From Dendrocalamus latiflorus (taxonomy: Eukaryota; Streptophyta; Magnoliopsida; Poales; Poaceae): a DNA stretch of 64,000 nt. Under the pieces are notes generated by a model. That model worked only from the letters and a program-made list of their open reading frames with translations, had not been told where the DNA came from and made no database searches. Positions 31,309-43,700 of this stretch are shown here, piece after piece (position 1 is the stretch's first letter; every line of letters starts with the position of its first letter). The DNA lies in the NCBI GenBank assembly GCA_017311315.1, contig CM029634.1, positions 25,027,339 through 25,091,338 of the forward strand, written 5' to 3'. Made by a program: the position numbers and the translations under genes.

Positions 31309-32324
31309 GTAGATGTGCTGAGCTACTTTACTGGTGGTGCTTCCAGGGAACAAATGGTTCTGGCACAGCTAGATCTTGCAGATCTACAGTTCATATCCCA
31401 GTGGAAAGCCTGAAATGGAATCCAAACCCTACTTTTTTATTATAGAAGCTGACATGAACAAAGCCTTTTTCTTTCAGAGAAAGGGGTTTAGATTTTAGAA
31501 GAGATCGAACAAGCATAGGGCATAACTGCAGTACGTTGCACTGGGGATGGACAATTGGCATCCCCGAAGAACTGAATAGTGATTCGCTTCGAATCCAAGG
31601 CTTTTGTTTATTTGCTTTCCTCCCTGAAAATAGAGTGCCTTTTTTCACAAATCTGTGATTAATTGTAGTGTTTATAGTTGCCTTTTGTGTTCTTGTCCCC
31701 ACATTTGGGTTGTGCCTTCACTACATTGCCTCAGTACCTCATCAGATATGCTAATCTTTTTAAGTTTTTGGAAAATCAGGTTTGGAATCGTCTGGGCTCA
31801 ATTTATATATGAGATGTGTTTGCTGGTGATCAAAATTGCCATACCAATGTTTGCCAATGTTTGTATTCTTAAAAAAACAGAGTTTGCTTCTCAAATTGTT
31901 TGCCCATGAATTGGCAAAATTTTTGGCAAGAAATGAATTAGATAACCAATAAAAAAAGAGAAACATACCACATTTTGACAACGAACTAAATTGAAGCCAA
32001 ATTTGGTCAAAGTAACAATTTTTCGTAACCCCAAACTTGGCATCCATGGTTGTTTGTCATAATTTGCCACATTTTTTTGCCATGATTTTTCTCAATACAA
32101 TAGTTTTATGTTGCTAATATATAACAAAAAAACTTATCGGTCAAGGTTTTATATTGAAGATCATAAGTAGTTAGAGAAGACATCGTTTTTTTTAGAAAAT
32201 GGGGAATATAATCAGGTGGTATGCGCCAATTGAGCGAATGGGTGTGCGTGGGGAGGGGCATATGCCCCCTTAGAAAATTATCAAATAATGTCTCAAATAA
32301 CTTGTTGTTTTCCTCTTATTTTAT
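31309..32324. other. Unassigned intergenic sequence
   Basis: Only short frames without recognisable motifs. No repeat end was found. Confidence 0.4.
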
Positions 32325-34341
32325 GAGAAAATTTCTTATTTGCCACTGAATATTTTACTTTTCACTCATCTGCCATCCAAAATTTGGTGTTTCCTTATGT
32401 GCCACTAGCTCATTTTTCTCTACCCTTTCTTACCACCTCCATCCCTTGACCATGAGCTTGCTGTTAAGTTGGACAGGAAAAGACATTCTTGACCTTTCTT
32501 CCTTCATCTTCCTATTAACATGATGCTCCACCACCGTCTCCATTCTCTGGGCAAGTTGGCGACGAGAATTAAATCATACAAGAAGCATAAATCCATGGAC
32601 TACAAAACAACAAAAAAGTTCAAACAAATGTAAATCAAAACCATAGCTCACATTCAAGAACCCAAAAGCTATAAAAAAGTACAAAAAATTTGAACTACCA
32701 ATGCTTTGAACTATAAATTCGATCCAAGAATCCAATACTAACCGATTATACAGAAATAGGAGATTTGGAGAAAGGAGGTGCTATCACCATCCACATCCAG
32801 CTGCAGCCTGGAGAAAGGAAGTGTTATGAGATCCAGCGGTTTAGCTAAAAAGAAAATGAAGGGTGGGCTCAAAGCATACTGGTGGTGAGAAACATCAGCA
32901 AAGTTGTATCCTTTAAAAACGGTGTAGTCTATACACGAAAAGCAGTTCAAATAAATTCAAATAAAATCAAACAAATTATAAAATAGGCACTAGGATGTAG
33001 ATTATGAATTTAGATGAATTTTGAATTTTGAATCACATGATTCAGAGTTTAGACAGTGGAGGACAGGTTAATGGAATGTTTGCTGGAGGAGAAAATACAG
33101 AAAAAAAGATAAATGAGAGAATATTCCAAAGGAAAAATCCTTTGAGCTGAAAAATTAAAAAACGAAGTAGACAACTAGGCCATCCATGTAAGTGACAAAG
33201 AGGGAATGAGAGGAAAGCAAAGGGGAAACAAAGCAGGGGCAGCATGGGAGGTAGGAGCGAACAACAAAACGGGTTGGAGGGGTCTCAGGGAGGCGGTGGG
33301 AGGTGGCGGCGTAGGCGGCAGTGCATGGTGGCTGCACGACGCAAGCGGGCATGGGTGGACGGTTGTGGTGGTGCTTCGGCAAAGTCAGGCGAATGGTGGC
33401 GTAAGCATGGGCATAGTGTGGGCGCGCGGAGTGCTCCGGTGCAGCCGGTGGGCTCAAGGGTGGCTGAAGTGGCGCCGGTGGTGGCTCTCCACAGCGAGGC
33501 ATTGGTTGAATTGAGGCATGGAACAAGTAGTCAAGTAGAGGAGGTGGTGGAGATGATTTGGGTGCAATGAATTGGAAATGGCTCACTGGAGATGATGAAT
33601 CGATGACGAGGAGCAAATTTGGCCGTTTTTGGGGAAAACTCAATTCTTGGTGATTGGCTACACTAAAGTCAAATTAACTTAGAGGATGAATTGCTTGGAT
33701 GCTAGAACACGAGATGACGTGAATGATTTCTTCAAAAACTCACCGAAGAATGAGGTCCACCGAAGCCTCCTCCCCCTCACCATCTTCGTCACCTTCCTCA
33801 TCCTCCAAGAACTCAAAAATTGCTAAAAACTGACACCAAAATTTAGCAAATTCCATAGTTTCTTGCTCATTATATAAAAAAATCACACCCACCATCCTAA
33901 AAATCAAAACTCTCACATAGATTCCCTGTCAAATTGGGCCACAGCGATGAGGTGGGAGATTTAGGAGCGGGCACAGGAGGAAGCGAGCAAGATGATGGGG
34001 GTGGGCTGGAACTAGCGAGAGGAGATGACGGTGGCGCCATGCTTGACACCAGAAGTGATGAGGCAAAAGGCGACAATGTGTTGGTACTGTTGCCGTGGGG
34101 AGAAGGGGTATGGTGGCCGAGGAAGAAGGAAGAAGATAACACTAGGGGTAGTTGGTCATTTTTTTTGTGTAAATGACAAGATTATAGCCTCTAACAGTGA
34201 GCTGCATTGACAGATCTGATGAGAGTGAAATGGAAGGTAGAGAAAAGTGAACTAGTGGGCAGTGGTAGATAAGAAAATGTTAATTTTTGGATGGTAGACC
34301 AGGGAAGAGTGAAACTGTAAGTGACAAATAAGGAATTTTCT
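32325..34341. mobile_element. Mutator-like element (MULE), non-autonomous, Pack-MULE style
   Basis: Long inverted ends: the left (from 32325) reads GAGAAAATTTCTTATTTGCC and continues with CATCCAAAATTTGG and CTCATTTTTCTCTACC. The right (to 34341) is the inverted equivalent, with GGTAGAGAAAAGTGAAC, ATTTTTGGATGGTAGAC and GACAAATAAGGAATTTTC. The matched region is about 120-140 bp per end. Flanks TTATTTTAT and TTATTTTTA suggest a 9-bp duplication with slippage. Inside is a GC-rich block (33200-33570) and a second mixed block (33730-34140), both exon-like, and no MURA-type transposase. This is the layout of MULEs that carry host gene fragments. Confidence 0.72.
33155..33643 (-). other. GC-rich captured-gene-like segment inside the MULE
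   Basis: A 162-residue minus-strand frame rich in Pro, His and Ala, overlapped by plus-strand frames of similar length. No domain is recognised. Base composition differs sharply from the surrounding DNA, which suits a captured host fragment. Either strand could be the original sense strand. Confidence 0.35.
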
Positions 34342-34625
34342 TTATTTTTATTTGTATTTCATTTCATTAGGAGACAATCATGGATGTTGAGCTAAACTAC
34401 TTTAGTTTTTCTTTTCTTTAACTTATATATGTTAGATTTTTGTATGGAGATAACTATTTATTTAGATATTTAAATGAACATGTTTGGAAATTTATAATCT
34501 TTTATTGTACCTTCCTTAAGGTCAGATTTTGGATCAATCCTAGGGTGACCTTGGGCTAGGGTAAAAGGTGTGCTGCCAAAGACATATGGTTCAGAGGGAT
34601 TTGGATCCTCTTGGCAATGAGAAGC
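34342..34625. other. Unassigned spacer
   Basis: AT-rich and without identifiable features, between the MULE and the second Copia LTR. Confidence 0.4.
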
Positions 34626-36309
34626 TGTCAATGATATGCCCTAAAAGCAATAATAGAGATAATTGTATCATTTATATATTTATGATCTTTTGAATAAATG
34701 TTATTGTGTTGCTTGAATGAATTAACATTTATAAAGGTTAGCAAGTATGTGACTTATTGGTGAAGCTTTTTATTTATTGTATGATAGCATTCTAGAAGAT
34801 CCGTGGTCGAATGTCACTAGTCGGGATACCAATGACTTATATACCAGCACATGTATTGATTGATGAACACATTTCACTAGTCATAAATATGGGGATATTA
34901 AATCAATAATATGGGCACATGTTAGAGAACATAGTGCTGGATTAACGCACCTTGAGGCACTATTGAGATTATTATATTTTATGTCATTGGTTGGTCTCAA
35001 GCAATTATGATGTATAATCATTATACCTGAGATCAGCATAGCTTACTACATGTGCAATAGTGCACTTAGGGGTTACCAAATGTCACATCATAATTGGGTA
35101 GTAATAAATTTAGCTTTCGGGTATGCTTTGAAACAAGCTGAGGAATATGTCTGGTTGGATATAGGATTTGCACCCTCCTACATAGCAGGAGAGATATCTC
35201 TGGACCCCTCGATGTGGTTAGATAAAAAAACATGGCCATACCACGAGTGGTTAAAGAGTTGACCACATGAAGTTACCCATCACTAGATCGAAAAAAAAGA
35301 TTGAACAGTCCATGAATGACACATTTATCACCTGGAGTTTGATCGGATATCGTGAGGTAAAAGGATAATACACAAACAAGTTGTTTAGTCCAACCAGATA
35401 TAAATTGGTAGTATGGATATAATGACTGGTCATGATCTGGTCAAATATATCACAAATTGGTCTATGAGCTGGTCGTATAGGGATACGAATTAGTCATAAC
35501 AAGATACAATATAGTCATAAGGAGTTATGAACTAATTATGGGCAAATAGGACTTGGTTGAAAATCATATTACATAAGGTTTATCCAAATTGACCTTTGTA
35601 TATATTTGGAGGGCGATATGTTCTATTAGGAACCATTACCGACTAGTGATTGAAAAAATGTTTCCGAGTGATAACCAAGTATACATGAACTTACAGAGTC
35701 ACACATTTAATGGGTTGGAATAATTAGGATCCGGTCGGAGGCTCTCCAAATGAGATACGATCTATGCTCGTATTGGATGAGGATCTAATCAGAGGCTTTC
35801 CGATTGAGATACCATCTCTACTCATGTTGGATATAGATCTAGTCAGAGTCTCTACATAAAGGGGTGCATAGGCTATGGATGGTAAGACAGAGAGATAACA
35901 CCAGCCATAGAAACCTTAGCCGCCTCCTTCAAAAAAGGGCCCTGTTGTGCATGCAAGTGCTAACACATTGGCGCACGGCGTTTCATCCCCGGATGTGTGA
36001 ACTTCGGTAGAGCTGCTGCTACGACAGCAGCACTGATCGAGACAATCTGAAGAAAAGACATAATTGGCATGTGGAGATTGACTACCGCTCGAGGACGATT
36101 ACCTTCAGAGGACGCTGATTGGGACATTAGATGATTAACTACTTCTACTACATAGATGCGCGCTACATTGAACCGAACTGCTTCAGCTCTTCTTCCGTTG
36201 CACTACGCATCTAGTGGTAACGATCCATGATCTCTTACTCACATAGTTTCCTCATTTATGTTGTAGAAATTTTAATTTGAGCTAAAGTATCCTACTCCAT
36301 ATCCCAACA
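34626..36309 (+). mobile_element. BARE/Angela-like Copia LTR, copy 2
   Basis: Starts TGTCAATGATATGCCCTAAA and ends ATATCCCAACA (1684 bp). The start resembles the TATGCCCTAGAGGC-type opening of BARE/Angela LTRs. Collinear with 27400-28801 but longer, with extra sequence at about 35400-35600. The flanks GAAGC and TAAGA match at only three of five bases, so the target duplication is eroded or the element arose by inter-element recombination. No internal domain lies on either side. Confidence 0.68.
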
Positions 36310-37233
36310 TAAGAAACGTAAGAGGTGAGTGGTGCCGCACATTGAGAGGGTACTACAAATCACTCTAGCAAAATCGATCACGGTGGCAAATGCACTGTAG
36401 CATGCGCACTGTTTTGTACTGTAGCGTCGTGTTGTAGCATCAAATATAGGTCATTCTTTCCGGATTGGCCGATTGAGGATCGCTCAAATTCACAACACTG
36501 TGCGGACCTGAATTTGGCTCTGAAGTCAGAGGATCTAAATCTGGTTTGGAGAGGTCCATACCGATATCCTACACAATAGCTTGTGGTGTCTAGGTCAAAC
36601 TTATGTGCATCTCTTCACAACATATAGAGAAATGTAAAAACAGGTTGCAACATCTCTTTTGTTCCTTTCTCAAAGGGCCTAGACACCGTCATTGGTATTG
36701 AAGAAGGCTAGGTGATGCAACTATATTTCTTAATCGCTATCCAATGCTCCATTACCCTTTTCAGTTCTCCATAGTTTTATGTTTACCTTCGCTGGCCAAT
36801 GTCTACTCACTTTCTAGATAAGATTATTTTGCCATGTAAAGTGGTACAATAAATTCATATTTAAAGGTAGTTTTATACCGGGAGCCAAAACAAAAGATAT
36901 CATCGAAATGAAGGAAATCGTCGTTACCACGATGCATTCTGAGTCTCCAGTTAGTAGTACAGGCAAGGGTAACACCAGCCCATATTGAGTGCCATCCAAT
37001 GCGGCACGTCAAAACAAGCCACTTTCGTGAAGGGTTGAGGCAGCGATTCGACTGCATGGAAGCGCAAAGCCACTTTCGTGAAGGGTTGAGCAGGTGATTT
37101 GACTTAATGGCAACGCAAAACCTCCCCGTAAAACCCAATGGAACCAGTGTTTTAAAGGGAACGACTTGAAAAGAAACCTCAATCCAAATATGAACGTGCC
37201 AATGCAACTATCATGGTGGCAGGAGTTAACATA
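36310..37233. other. Unassigned intergenic sequence
   Basis: No gene is supported. A short duplication (AGCCACTTTCGTGAAGGGTT, twice, 51 bp apart) lies at about 37016-37090. Confidence 0.4.
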
Positions 37234-37249
37234 CACTACCACAGAAAAG

Positions 37250-37612
37250 ATCATCATAGATGGTTCAAAACTGTCATCATAGATGGTTTCTGAACCCTCT
37301 GAATTTATGTGTTTATAGTAACAGGTGGTTATCATAGACGGTTCTGAAACCATCGGTTTTTCAAAACAATTGTCTGTGATATGTTAGATAGCACAGACGG
37401 TTCTAAAATAGCCATATGTGATATCTGACATATCACAGATGGCTAATGCCAAAAACCGTCTGTGATATGTCAGATATCACAGACAGTTCTTAAACATAAC
37501 CGTCTGTGATATCTTACATATCACAGATAGCTAATACTAATAAACGTCTGTGATATCTGACATATTACAGACGGTTTGGTGTCATAAACCGTGTGTGATA
37601 ACTATTTGAATA
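37250..37612. repeat. Subterminal repeats, 3' end of CACTA element 2
   Basis: Repeated TCACAGACGG and complement half-sites, several mutated (ATCATAGATGG, GATAGCACAGACGG), in inverted pairs. More degenerate than in element 1. Confidence 0.82.
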
Positions 37613-37816
37613 GATAAATTATTTACTATTTTTTGGCCAGCCTCAGGAAATGCTAGTCGTGCCCTCTGAAAACAAGTAAGCAGATCACGTATATAGCATA
37701 CGACAATCATTACACAGTCTCACAAATAAATTGAACAACTGAATACATTACAATTGAATTAATTGTTTGATTAAGCGCACCTGAGTGAATTACAATTGAA
37801 TCAAATGTTTGAACAT

Positions 37817-38180
<364 letters not shown>

Positions 38181-38300
38181 CTCTCTTATAAAAAAATTAA
38201 TTACACTAAGCTGTGAGCATAAACGTTGGCACATAGTTGATTTTACATACTTTAATGTTCTTAATGTAGTTGTTAAGAAATAAGAATATTTGGTGATATA

Positions 38301-38570
38301 TTATTGCTACAATGTCTCTTTGCAACACTAACATACCAAATCACACAGTCCAGTGTATCAGGTTCTACAAAGTAAGTTATAGCTACTGTCTCTTCCTCCT
38401 CATCATGCTGTGTGTTGGGTTTGGTTTCTATCTTAGGTGTGAAAGAATCTTTAGGCTGTCGCGCTATTCATTTGCATGATGAGGAAGAGACGGCATCCAT
38501 AACATATTTTGTAGAACCTGACACACTGGAGTGTGTGATTTGCTATTCTAAATAGATCTTGTAGCAATAA
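38301..38570. repeat. Long foldback 1 in CACTA element 2
   Basis: The left arm 38301-38408 and right arm 38474-38570 are inverted copies. Matching stretches include TGCTACAA near the outer ends, CAGGTTCTACAAA against TTTGTAGAACCTG, and CTCTTCCTC...CATCATGC against GCATGATGAGGAAGAG. The loop is 65 bp and includes a GTGAAAGAATCTTTAGGCTG phrase also present in the second foldback. Mismatches and small gaps occur throughout. Confidence 0.78.
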
Positions 38571-38620
38571 CAAAGTGAATCACAGAGGACAGCTGTTAAG
38601 AAATAAAAACATTTGGCGAC

Positions 38621-38978
38621 ATATATTATTGCTACAAGATCTCTTTGCAGCACTCTAGTATGAAGCTAATGACACACACTAGTGTCACAGGTTCTATGAA
38701 GCTGGTCATGGCGGAGTCTCTTCCTTCTCATCATGCTACGTGCTAGGCTTGTTTTCTGTCTTAGGTGTAAAAGAATCTTTGGGCTGCCCAAAGGTTTTTT
38801 TACACTTAAAACACAAGCTCAGCACATAGAATGATGAAGAGAAGGAAACAACAACCATGACTTACTATAGTGTGCGATTTGCTTCATGCCCTTTGAAGGT
38901 CTCTTTGGCATATATTATTGTTATAAGATCTCATTGGAACACTAACATACCATTCTAAATATATCTTGTAGCAATAAG
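38621..38978. repeat. Long foldback 2 in CACTA element 2
   Basis: Left arm about 38621-38784, right arm about 38786-38978, with almost no loop (CTTTGGGC next to GCCCAAAG). The outer ends again show TATTATTGCTACAAGATC and its complement. The arms are diverged copies of those in foldback 1, making a direct pair of inverted repeats. Confidence 0.72.
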
Positions 38979-39540
38979 ACCACCCTCTCTTAAGGTTGTC
39001 TCTAACAACACCAATTCACTTAGAAACAACAGCTCCAACAGTTTATCTCTCAAATCATTCTCTTAACTATTTATTATTATTATTTTTACCACAACTTCCA
39101 TCCTAATACACCCTCAAAATTTGGTTCTCCCCCAACAAGGATTTTGAGTGATGTGACAAATTTCTCCACAATTTGATTGGCCCCATAAGCCAGCCGAAGG
39201 AAGCCACAAGCACAAAGCCCCCAAAAACCAGCAACCCACTCATAGAAGTAAGAAGAGGAGGGTCGGACCATAGGGGACCCAAAAGGCCGACCGTGAGGAC
39301 CACATGTAGACGACATGTTCGGTAACAACAAAGTACAACCATCCACATCTTCATTCATGTGAGGACCACACCGAGACCACCCCAACAAAATTACCACTTC
39401 TAGCCTGATACAAGTAGGCCCACCTTCCCTCTCATATCTATTTCCCTATTCCTTTTTGGGTTCTACATCAAAAATACATTAACAGATATGGATGGATGTA
39501 ACACATATGAAGTAAAAAAAAGTGAAATTTGGGATCTATA

Positions 39541-39897
39541 CCTTCGGAAGGAGAGGCGACGGGGAGGAGAGGCGACAAGGAGGAGAGAACTCATGAACAC
39601 ATCAAACTTTAGTTCCAACACACATTAATAGATATTGACGGATCTATCACACATGAGATAAAGAAGTAGAATTTAGGGTCCATATATTTGGGAGGAGAGC
39701 CGATAGGGAGGAGAGGCGGCGTCGGGAAGGAGAGACAGCATCAGGAGGAGAGGCGATAGGGCCACCATATCAGGTGAGGAAGGAGACATTGGGTTCTACA
39801 GCGGTAGCGGTGCCAGAGGGGGGACGAGAAGACAGAGGGGTGCGCGAGTGAGGAATAAGAGAGTAAACCCTAGTAGGGGCCCTACTTATAGAAGAAC
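39541..39897 (-). promoter_or_regulatory. Promoter and leader remnant of CACTA element 2
   Basis: On the minus strand a TATA-like CTATAAGTAGGGCCCC (about 39893-39878) sits next to the subterminal repeats. It is followed by CTAGGGTTTACTC and a C/T-rich leader with repeated CTCTCCTCCC units. The same order (repeats, TATA, GC-rich repeated leader) is seen in element 1 at 6956-7364. Confidence 0.5.
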
Positions 39898-40482
39898 TAT
39901 CACAGATGGTTCCATAATAGAACGATCTGTGATATGGTACATATCACAGACGGTTCTATTATGGAACCGTCTGTGATGTGGTAGCTTATCACAGACGGTT
40001 CGTATTAATAACTGTCTGTGAATAGACATCATAGATAGTTCCAAAATAGAATTGTCTGTAATAAATACTATAGATGGTTCTAAATTCATTCTCGTATACA
40101 TAAATGCAAATTTAGTACATTGCGGAGCCGAAATGATCGAAGAGACGTGCATTGGGGAGACAAAGCGCCATTCATGCATACAAATACATACGACATATGG
40201 TTCCAACCACAAGCCGTCTGTGATATGTAACTATTACAGACGGTTCGTATTGATAACCTTCTATGAACTATCATATACAATTCTAAATAAAAACCATCTG
40301 TGATGTCTATAAATATCACAGACGGTTTGTATTAACAATCATCTATGAACTATCATAGACGGTTATTAGTAAGAACCGTCTGTGACAGTTGCGTATCACA
40401 GACGACACACGGTCACACTTGTAAAACCATCTGTGATAATTACAGTACAGACGATTTCCCATGAATCGTTTGTGATGAGGCA
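39898..40482. repeat. Subterminal repeats, 5' end of CACTA element 2
   Basis: Many TCACAGACGG-type half-sites and complements with variable decay (for example TCACAGATGGTTCC), mostly paired as palindromes. A non-repeat stretch of about 100 bp occurs at 40090-40190. Confidence 0.82.
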
Positions 40483-40751
40483 TCCAGTATAGTTTGTTTT
40501 CTAGTAGTGATGCACTATGTAATTTTTCTATCTTTCAATATGTGAGCCCCGCATGTCAGTGGCGGACCTAGGATTTTTAATGTGGGTGTTCAAACTTCGG
40601 AGCTAGGTTGTTCGGATATGTCGATACCGATATGCCAATACTGCAGCACCATTTCTCCCAAAACATCGATACAACAATACGTGTATATATATACAAAAAT
40701 ACAAAAAAAATATTAAAATAAATTATTTCTTACGAGGAAATGGACGACATA

Positions 40752-43700
40752 TGTCAGACCCGGATTTTTCAATCCGAATCCTCTGTGATTCCACCGCACT
40801 ATTCCCTGGATCAGTAGATAGTGCTCACAGATTACAGTTCGGAATATCAAAGTTCATACCATGCGGAAACGTAAATATAATAGTAGACTTACTCATGGGC
40901 CGATTAGGCCGAAATCAATAAATTGCAGCGGCGGAAGAACGAAGCACACAGGTGGGACCTTCAGGACATGCCCACAGGCAGCCAACTGGAGGTTCGCGAC
41001 CTAGCCCTTGACGTCTTCATCTTCTTGGCCAGCTTGTCCAATCTTGTTGCTGAGGCGAGGTGATTTGATTTCCTGATTCTGAATTTTTGTCGCAAAAACG
41101 AGCATGAGCACTCCGACCCCGTGCTCCGCGAGCCAATACACAGAATGCAATTAAATAGTATGCATGGCTTAACAAAGGAAAGGCTCGGGCTATTTTAATT
41201 TGCGTAGAGTGCTTTTGAATACAATTAATTAAAAAGTCCTATGACTTAGCAATTTTGGAACAAATCATAATGTACAAGGAAATGCATTATTAATATCGAT
41301 TCAGATTCCATCCACCGTTACATGGCATCTGCACCATATAGCAATTTCTTCAGCGTTATAGCCGCTTAACTTACCACTGGGACGACGCCCAGGACAATTC
41401 CAAACCAGGGCAGTCCTTCGCCCTTCAAGTTTCCATTCCCAGTTTCCAATGTTTTTAAAACAGAACTATATCCAGTTAAGTTCCCATGTCTGCCCATGAC
41501 CGTGGGCTCGGCTATTCGAATAGTTTTGACTCTGCAGAGTTTGTACACTTTCACCACAAGAGATGATCAACTCGTTGCCCCCACACGATTCCTTAGTCAT
41601 GTGGTTGAGCAGATCATCACAGTGACTTTTCAAAATATCTAGTCCTTTCTTTCATCTCACATTATGGGTGACCGCCCATTTGCGATGGGTCCCATCTGTG
41701 CGCGGGATGTTTTCCCCAGACTCTAACGCAGCTCGGGCTTCTACTTCCCGCAACGTTAGGAAAGCGGGAAAACTTCACCCCCCACTGGTGTCCCTTCAGG
41801 CCCCCTTGCCATAGCATAACCCCATCAATCCACTACCAGTGAGATGAGTCCGGGATTTCGATAAGTCTACTTAGCCAAGTTGTATTTTACAGACTTGTGG
41901 TTGTACTGTTTTACACGGGTTGACATGACAAGATTCAGTCCTTAGTGGTATCTGGGCGGTTCTACCACAAACCACACTCTCGTGCACCACTGCACCATAC
42001 CCCCGAACCATCCGCCCAGATATTTAAGCATGTTGGGGTTTTTGGAAACATAAAATAATCATATCCAACATTTATCAGTCATTACCACCCTGACTGCCCA
42101 ACCAACTTTTCTTATTCTCAAAAGTGATGCTTGGGCGCTCTCGCGCTCATGAGTATCTAAACAATACTACGCATGGCATATAATTACGGACTTATTTTCG
42201 AAAGGTCACTATTATAATTTGTGCTAGGGCGACAATATTCACATGTTCAAATATTTCAAAGGAGGGGTAATATTAACCAAGTACACAATGGGATATAACT
42301 AGAATCTTAAATTAACATGTATTTGCATATAACATAACAGCATGCAATTTGATAATTTAAACAAAAGTAATTTGCAGAAAACGTAGGTTCAACATGATCA
42401 AAGTATTGACTCGCCTGGCGCGGTTTACCGCGGTCTTGAGCTCACACGATGCTTTCTCTTGAGCTTTTGGTCTCTATCGTCAACTTGATCTCGATCTCGC
42501 TTGATCCATTCATTCTTCGGGACTCCAGTTTCTAACTACGCGATAAACGAATGAATCCAAATAAAAGCAAATAACTCAAAAAGGATCCAAATAAATCCGA
42601 ATAAACTCAATTTAGTTTTATTACGAGTTAATGGGTGATTCGGTGATTTGAGGCAAGGTTGGTAATAGCATATGATAACTTGATCTTTTTATTAATAATC
42701 TCTTTTTATTATTTTGTTATTTATCAAGGAAGTTTCATGAGTCGGGTTAGACCTATAGACTGGTGCAGGAGTTTAGTGTACAAATTTTATCTCTAGGGTA
42801 TGCATTCCTTGCAACTCAGGTTATGATAAAGGCAGACTGGACTGATGGATGAGATCTGTACTTATTCTATAAATCTTTTATTCAAAGGTATTATAACACT
42901 TGGATATCTTTATTAAGTTTTTAGAATAGTCTCTGATATAGGCTTTCATTATTAATTAGATTAAGAGAAATAGCAAGGGCTCAATATTTAATTTAGATTT
43001 ACAATGTAAATATTAAAGTTACACTAATTATTTATCATGACATCTAATCCGAAATTACATCATACATAGACTCCCTAAATCCTTATTTCAATTTTATTAG
43101 CTTCCTTAGATTATGCCTAACTTTTCCTAAGCCTTTACTTTAGTGTAGGATCATATCTAAAATGGATGCTATAGGCGTACTAGTCATTTATATATGTTAA
43201 TAACTAATCCGTAATTAGACATGTATTAAGCTCGTGTGTATCTTAATAAATTTTTGTACCTTCTACGGATGTATTTTTAATTATGACTAAGGATATTTTT
43301 ACTAAATTTGGAACTTCTAACCAAAGCCACTTTTCTTCATGGGAATTGAGACAATTTAACCAAAGTCATCTCTTAGTAAAACTTAGCCTTTTGTTCCAAT
43401 TACCTTAGCTACTTATATATATTTCATCTATTATTAAATCTCAAATAATCTTATAGTCTATACTTTTAGCAATTCGAGATGTATGATTTTAGGTTGTGCT
43501 AACATTACTTGTTCTTTAATATGTCGAATGGTGAGATTATTTTAATTACAAACGACCTAGGGGTTGCTTTATTATAATTGTCACATGAACATATCTTTCT
43601 AACATGACACTTATATTTTATGCCTTTACTTAGCTTCTATCATGTTTTAATCTTAATTAAATTTCATTTACATAGGACTGCACTTGTTATACAAGGTTAC

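Noticed and set aside
33206..33570. Plus-strand frames opposite the MULE cargo frame
   Set aside because: Composition-driven frames in a GC-rich block; strand and gene cannot be decided.
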